A stretch of 64,000 bases of DNA from Plutella xylostella (taxonomy: Eukaryota > Arthropoda > Insecta > Lepidoptera > Plutellidae): positions 5,952,001 to 6,016,000 of the forward strand of contig NC_063988.1 of assembly GCF_932276165.1 (NCBI RefSeq), written 5' to 3'. Both the position numbers and the translations under genes were made by a program. The notes under the pieces are model-generated. The model was not told where the DNA came from. It saw only the letters and a list, made by a program, of their open reading frames with translations, and made no database searches. The stretch's first letter is position 1. Every line of letters begins with the position of its first letter. This document shows, one piece after another, positions 58,570 through 64,000 of the stretch.

Positions 58570-61500
58570 AGTCACAAATGCTAGGCCAGGGTTTGTGAAA
58601 TGATGGGTCAGTAAAATTGGTGTCAGTCACTGACTGGCCAGGGTGCGTCGGACGTATATGGAACAGATCATACGCCACTCGAGGGGGTCCTTTCGTGTAC
58701 CTACCTCAAATAAGAAATTCTTGACCAAAACCAATTTGCCCTCGACTGTATCTTACAGGATGTACAATTGTACAATGTAAAAATCTGTTACGTTCACACA
58801 ATAAACAATGTACACGCGGCAATAATGTGAATTTATATTTGACTGTGTCTGTGAGTGACAAGACGGCCCGAGATCACGCTACACTTGCTTATGATTTGCT
58901 TTTATTTTCCCCTGAGTAAATGGACTTCATAGAATGGATGCGATAAAAATACAGGTACCTTTATAAAATGGTATTGTTATCCAAAAACACTCAAGTCAGT
59001 TGAGTCAAAAGTAGCCATTTTCTTAAGAAATTGGTACAAGAACCAACTAGCCAGCTATACGAAAATCATATTCGTGTAGTGCAACACTCTTGCACTGCAC
59101 GAATATCATTCCGTATCACAAACACATAGATAAGCAGTAAGTATTAATATGCTCAGGCTCATGAATACCGTGACAATTCAGTTGGAGCATGTTCAGGCAC
59201 AAAACAACACCCGGCGCGCGAAAGTAGCCCTCTTCCATTCTTTATTTTTAATTTTCGCAGGAAGTAATTGTAGGTAGTGGCAGCATCGTCGCACGTCAAG
59301 TGCGGTACATCGTTAGCCGAAGAGTCGCTTTTGTCTCAAGGGACGCGAAACGCTTGTTATTCTCACGCTTTTGTTGCCGACTGTACCGCCCATGGCGCTC
59401 TTTTTACTTATTCATTGCGTTTGTCTCTATTTCTGACAGTCACTGTACGAGTGTCTTGGAAAATTTCGGACTTGTTTTGTTTCTTTTCAATTTGTTCTGA
59501 GGTGTTTCCGAGTGTCTACTGTCTGAATGCCTCGCCTCGTAGTAAATAACCAAGTAACTAAGTATTTTTCTTAATTGTACAATGTACATATCTTATGAAT
59601 TTTATAAATCTTATAAATTGATAATTAAAACTTCCGGTTTCAGAAATTGTATCGCTGGGAGTAGAAGGTTCAAGATATGCTGAAATCTATGTAGAGACGC
59701 CTTTAATATTTACCTAATCCTACGGAGGGTCGCAGTCATTTTCCATTTTAATCCTTACTTGAACAATTTAATTTCTTAATGGATAAGAGTAATGTTCAAT
59801 TTGAGGCTCTTCTGTGCTTTTCTTTTGGTGACAAAGAAGGATTTAATTTTATTGTAACACTTAAGTTGAACAGCGTCGTTTCATGTCACGCGATTAAATT
59901 TTGCTAGAATGTAGCAGTTAAGGCAATGTTATCAAATTTTACTGTATTTTTTTTCTATAAGTATTTGTGAAGATTCCTAGAGCATATTTGAGCATAATTT
60001 ATACTAATGCTGTATGCTGTATCTGTAAATCATAACGTCGACGTTCGTTAAAGGAAGCTTGCAATGCAAGCTGTATCAAGTGGCAGTGAGCCGGTATAGG
60101 TAATATAATTATATATAATTATTTTGAAAAATAAGCGATGACCGTTGTGGAAGATGACTTCTTGAGTGGAGACCACAAACAGTGAAACATAGTGTCATAT
60201 CGCAAATCTTAGCTTTTTCGCAGCCGTTACAACATAATTATGTGACACCTTAACACCTACAATCTGCTAGCACCAATGTCTCAGTTTAAAAGGTCATAAG
60301 TCAAATAAAGTAATACAGCTTCTTTGGGCACTAAATCTAGAACGAACGAGCTGAAGCTATGAAATTTTTAATATCCTCAAGACACGGTGAACCTGCGCTG
60401 AAAGGTCGTCTCTTCAACATTTTATGAACACTTAAAGCTAAATTAGATTTTTGTCTTTAAAAAAGTATGGAAGTGCCGTAAAGGCAAAAATGTTTTGAAC
60501 AGAACAATTGGGCGCTAATTGTGTTTTACACATACATTTTTAATGGTCCCTAAAGTAAAAAGGTCGCGCTTCGGTGAATTCGAACTTAGAAACCATTTTT
60601 CCTCATCTTTTAAAAGGAGTTCCTATTAAATAAAGCCGAAGATAAAAGAACACGTTTTTGGGAGCCATGAAAAAAATATCAACAAATCCCTTAAATGTCG
60701 GACATTTTTCCTGGGTTTTTATGGGGCGATCCCTGTAGCCTGTCCATCAGACATACAGCGGTCTGATATGGCATTTTATACCCGTATCCGGAAAGGATAA
60801 ATAAAAAACGGATACGTACCTAACCTGTGTCGCAGAGGTACGGATAGCCGGTCCCGATTGGGCGGGATTTCGATGTCGGTTATTTCGGGGAATGCCTGAA
60901 ATTAGCCCAAGATGGCGCTGGGCTGTCCGTACACATCTCAGCTTATCCGGGCCGGGCGCGGCCTAATCGGGCTCTACACGGTTATTCCATTTGCATCCCG
61001 CCGGTTACAATCCACGCACATGCCGTGTTATTTCAAGATCCACGCCAGATTTTGTTTGAATTACGGAATTTGAATTCGAGTGTAATATTTGCTATGTAGA
61101 GTCTGGGTAGCGAGTCATTTTTAATAGAGCCATTTTATTTGTAATTCTATATAAGGAAGCCTGAAAAAGTGGTGGAAAATTTACTCGTGCATTTGTAATT
61201 TATAAACTTGATAGTTATTTCAGAATGAAAATAGCTTGCAGCATACAACATATATATTTAAATTTATACGGATAAAATAATATATAAAAACCGTGAAACA
61301 ATCACAATTGATAATTATAATGATAAGTAAAGAAAATACTTAGGTCTTACATATCCTAAATTATTAAGTATAGATAAAAAAACAGACAGTGTTTATGGTC
61401 TGTCACAAAGTTCATTCATCAAAATTTGCCATGGTGTTGACAAAAAATAGGGACCCATAAGAACAAAATACACTTTCACACCCACGAATCCCACGATATT

Positions 61501-63870
61501 GTGGTAAGTATTTATGTAAATTTAGAAAAGCTACATGTAGAGTCTGCAAAAGAAACCCTTGCTGACGTACGAACGTCAAAGGATATCAAAAAGGAGGTTT
61601 AACAACTTTCTATTTTGCAATAGATAGGTCGTGTTTACCACGCGTCGCGCGTACACGCCAAATATTTAGATAGCGGCTATTCGCAAACCCCTATGACCGG
61701 CGAAGTTATGGCCCAAATAGATAAGAGCCGTAAAACAAACGTGGCCCTTCTTTGTCTTTATAAACATCAAAACGGTAGCTCGGCGGGATACGTTCTGAAA
61801 GCGATATTCTGGTTTTATGGATTCGACTCTACAATTCAAAAGTTATGAGTTAAGGATAACTGTGCAGTGTGCAGTTCTGTTTACAGCTAAATATGTACTT
61901 AGGTACTATGTTTGAAAGTATTTGCATTGTAGCATTATGTGAACTGTTTTATCTAAGTTTAAAGATTATTTTAAAGATTTGGAAGAAATATCAGTGTAGC
62001 AGACGCAATTCACGAATTTTTATTAAGTCTCCAACTCATAATCATTCTCGGAAAAGGTTTCCAAAGGTTGTTTCTGGAAAAAACTCTACACCATTAATAT
62101 TACTAGGATCGCCGGAATTGGAACTTTTATGAAACATGTCTTTGATATTATATTAAATTTATTATTTATTAATAGCTATTATGGTGGCAGCTGTTGAAGC
62201 CGCATATTCTACAAAGCAGTCAAAATGCTTGAACGCCGTAAGACACCCGCAGTGCCCGATAGATTAAAGTTATTTGAAAACAATACGATTTTAAATTCAA
62301 TTTGCAGTTGTTATTTAGTACGTCGGGTTCATTGACCTGGCTTTGGCCCGACTAACACCCAGCCTGTAGCTTCACAGAAACTTTTTAATATTTAGTCAAG
62401 AGCTGTCTCATAATCGCAGGCGGGAGGCGCCCGGGAATAATACATGCATCACTTTTTGTTCTATTTGAATAATTTTTGTTCAGTAAATTCTTGCGAAATA
62501 TGCATTTTTAGTTCAAAATTATGTAGGCATTTCATAATAAATATTTAACAGATTTTATGAATGTTTTTTTGGCTTATTATGCTCTCTAGAGATGCAATAG
62601 GCCTCGTGAGGCAGACCCATTTATTTTTAGAGAACAATCTCATCCGTCCATGACTGAAAAAAAAGTAATTTAAAGTTTTATTTCCTCCACTCACCTGCTG
62701 GATGTAAGTCCACGTCAACTCCTGTCGGGAGCCGGCAGTTCTCAAGATATCCACTTGAAACTTAGAGGACATGTCGAGACGGACACTTCAATCTTTTTTA
62801 AACATTGGAATCCACCCGAATTTTTAACTAAAGTTAAAGTGAGTATAATATTGTGAATAGATTTTTTTTAAACATTGTTTAAAACGAAATTGGAAGATTT
62901 ATGAATCTTTTGACAGCGCTAAACATCTGTTAAATAAGGTACTTTACTGTCTAAGTTTTTGTGGTAAGGCCCTAAAGGTCTGTCTGACGATGAGTAAACG
63001 AACCCGTGAATGGAAAAATCTAATACTTAATAAGAACTATAATAAATGCTTACACCATACATAACAGGAAATCAACGAATTTCAACAAATTAATATGACT
63101 TCAAAAAGACTCAATGTTACAGTGCCAGGAAAAGGCATCTAGCCCAGAGAAAGCTTCTAGCCCCAAGTGATTCCTTTACTATATCTAAAGGTACAACAGT
63201 GGCCATTTCATCCACCCCAACACTATGGTTCTTAGTTTAAACTTCATAAGAGCTGGAATGGAACTGCATGTGTCGTTTGAAGTAGTGTGCTACGGTACAC
63301 TATGCTCGTTACAAACCGGAAATTCTCTTCAGCACGTAACGGTTTCATGAAGCCGTGAAATTTCATATACGATGCGACCTCCCCGCTCCAAAGTCTCTGG
63401 AGAGCGATTTACATTAACGATGCATTGCTATGAGAGTTGAGTTTATTATATTATCAGTCACGGTTTTTTGAGCTTCTAAATAAGGTGGTATAGTGTAAAT
63501 AAATAAATTATGATACCGGTTATGTTAAAATAAGTTGACTGTTATGGAAGATTACGTGTCAATATGAAAAATGATATTTATTTATGTAATAATCGGAAGA
63601 CTGTCAGAATGAGGCATTGTTCCGAACATATTTTTTACTGACGACGCGACAGCCACACGAGTATTGTGAGTGCGCTGCGTAGCCTGAGCGACAATGCGTC
63701 GTTCTAACGAAATGCCACACGATGCTTGTTTTACCATCATAAAAAGTTATCTTTATATTTTCCGTAAGCCTGACCTACAACTATGATAATACCAGTCGAA
63801 GAAACACAATAACTGTACACAACATGAACGCCGTGTTAATTTGTAAACATTTTCTGTTAATTAATTCTAG
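58570..63870. other. Gene-free spacer or long intron
   Basis: About 5.3 kb, AT-rich with a GC-richer patch near 60830-60990. ORFs at 59277-59549, 61869-62132 and 62545-62772 have no domain or good splice context. I recognise no repeat family. Confidence 0.4.
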
Positions 63871-63963
63871 AACGGATGTGAGGAGCGGGTGGTTTGGCAC
63901 CTCTACGATAATCTAGCATGGCGGGTGCGACGAAGATTTATGCTTTTGTTAAGCTGCACCATA
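63871..63963 (+). CDS. Candidate internal exon, unidentified gene
   Basis: 93 nt (31 codons) lie between a ttttctgttaattaattctag-type acceptor and a strong ATA/GTAAGT donor, phase 0 at both ends. Only one of three frames is open: NGCEERVVWHLYDNLAWRVR followed by RRFMLLLSCTI. It is in phase with the exon at 54380-54591, 9.3 kb upstream. Family not recognised; could be chance. Confidence 0.35.
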
Positions 63964-64000
63964 GTAAGTACCTGTACAGGGTGTTAAAAAAGGTATATTT

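Overview
The window is AT-rich insect nuclear DNA, almost certainly from a moth or butterfly (Lepidoptera). The evidence is long AT-rich introns and spacers with the gtaggtacctac-type sequence seen in lepidopteran spacers, spliceosomal introns with GT-AG ends, LINE tails ending in a GATGATGAT run, and SINEs built from tRNA-like and 5S rRNA-like heads. No bacterial gene, operon, CRISPR array or phage-like block is present.

Layout. 1-2240: 5' end of an LTR retrotransposon on the minus strand (Gag runs off the window edge), with an 8-copy 50-bp minisatellite in its leader and a probable LTR. 5172-6073: 5'-truncated jockey-like LINE. 9382-11778: transposon nest. A Harbinger-like element with long terminal inverted repeats carries a giant palindromic element, a 5S-type SINE and a transposase fragment, with a LINE tail inserted beside it. 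14268-14933 (minus): intronless N-terminal methyltransferase (Ntmt). 15631-28718 (plus): six exons, joined in phase, of a 946-residue C-terminal part of an arginine/serine-rich disordered protein that I cannot name. 30443-32352: complete four-exon SUMO E2 Ubc9. 35190-40787: complete five-exon UDP-glycosyltransferase of 521 residues, with a duplicated copy of its second exon. 48206-49486: intronless mitochondrial glutaryl-CoA dehydrogenase. 54380-54591 and 63871-63963: two possible exons of another plus-strand gene continuing to the right.

The genes do not form one pathway: protein N-terminal methylation, sumoylation, small-molecule glucosylation and lysine/tryptophan catabolism. They are neighbours in a gene-poor, transposon-rich stretch. 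At least six small inverted-repeat element families, three tRNA-type SINEs plus a SINE tail, three 5S-type SINE copies and four LINE fragments were recognised by eye. Several have exact target-site duplications.

The most interesting items are the near-identical duplicated UGT exon whose splice phases would allow in-frame inclusion, the 805-bp palindromic element whose loop holds a 37-nt piece of the neighbouring LINE, an 817-bp nested-palindrome element with a recurring GTCCCAAGGTAC motif, the unnamed 946-residue protein with one exon of extreme GC content, and the two orphan exons. Everything was read by eye. Exon borders come from splice signals and phase consistency, not transcript data.
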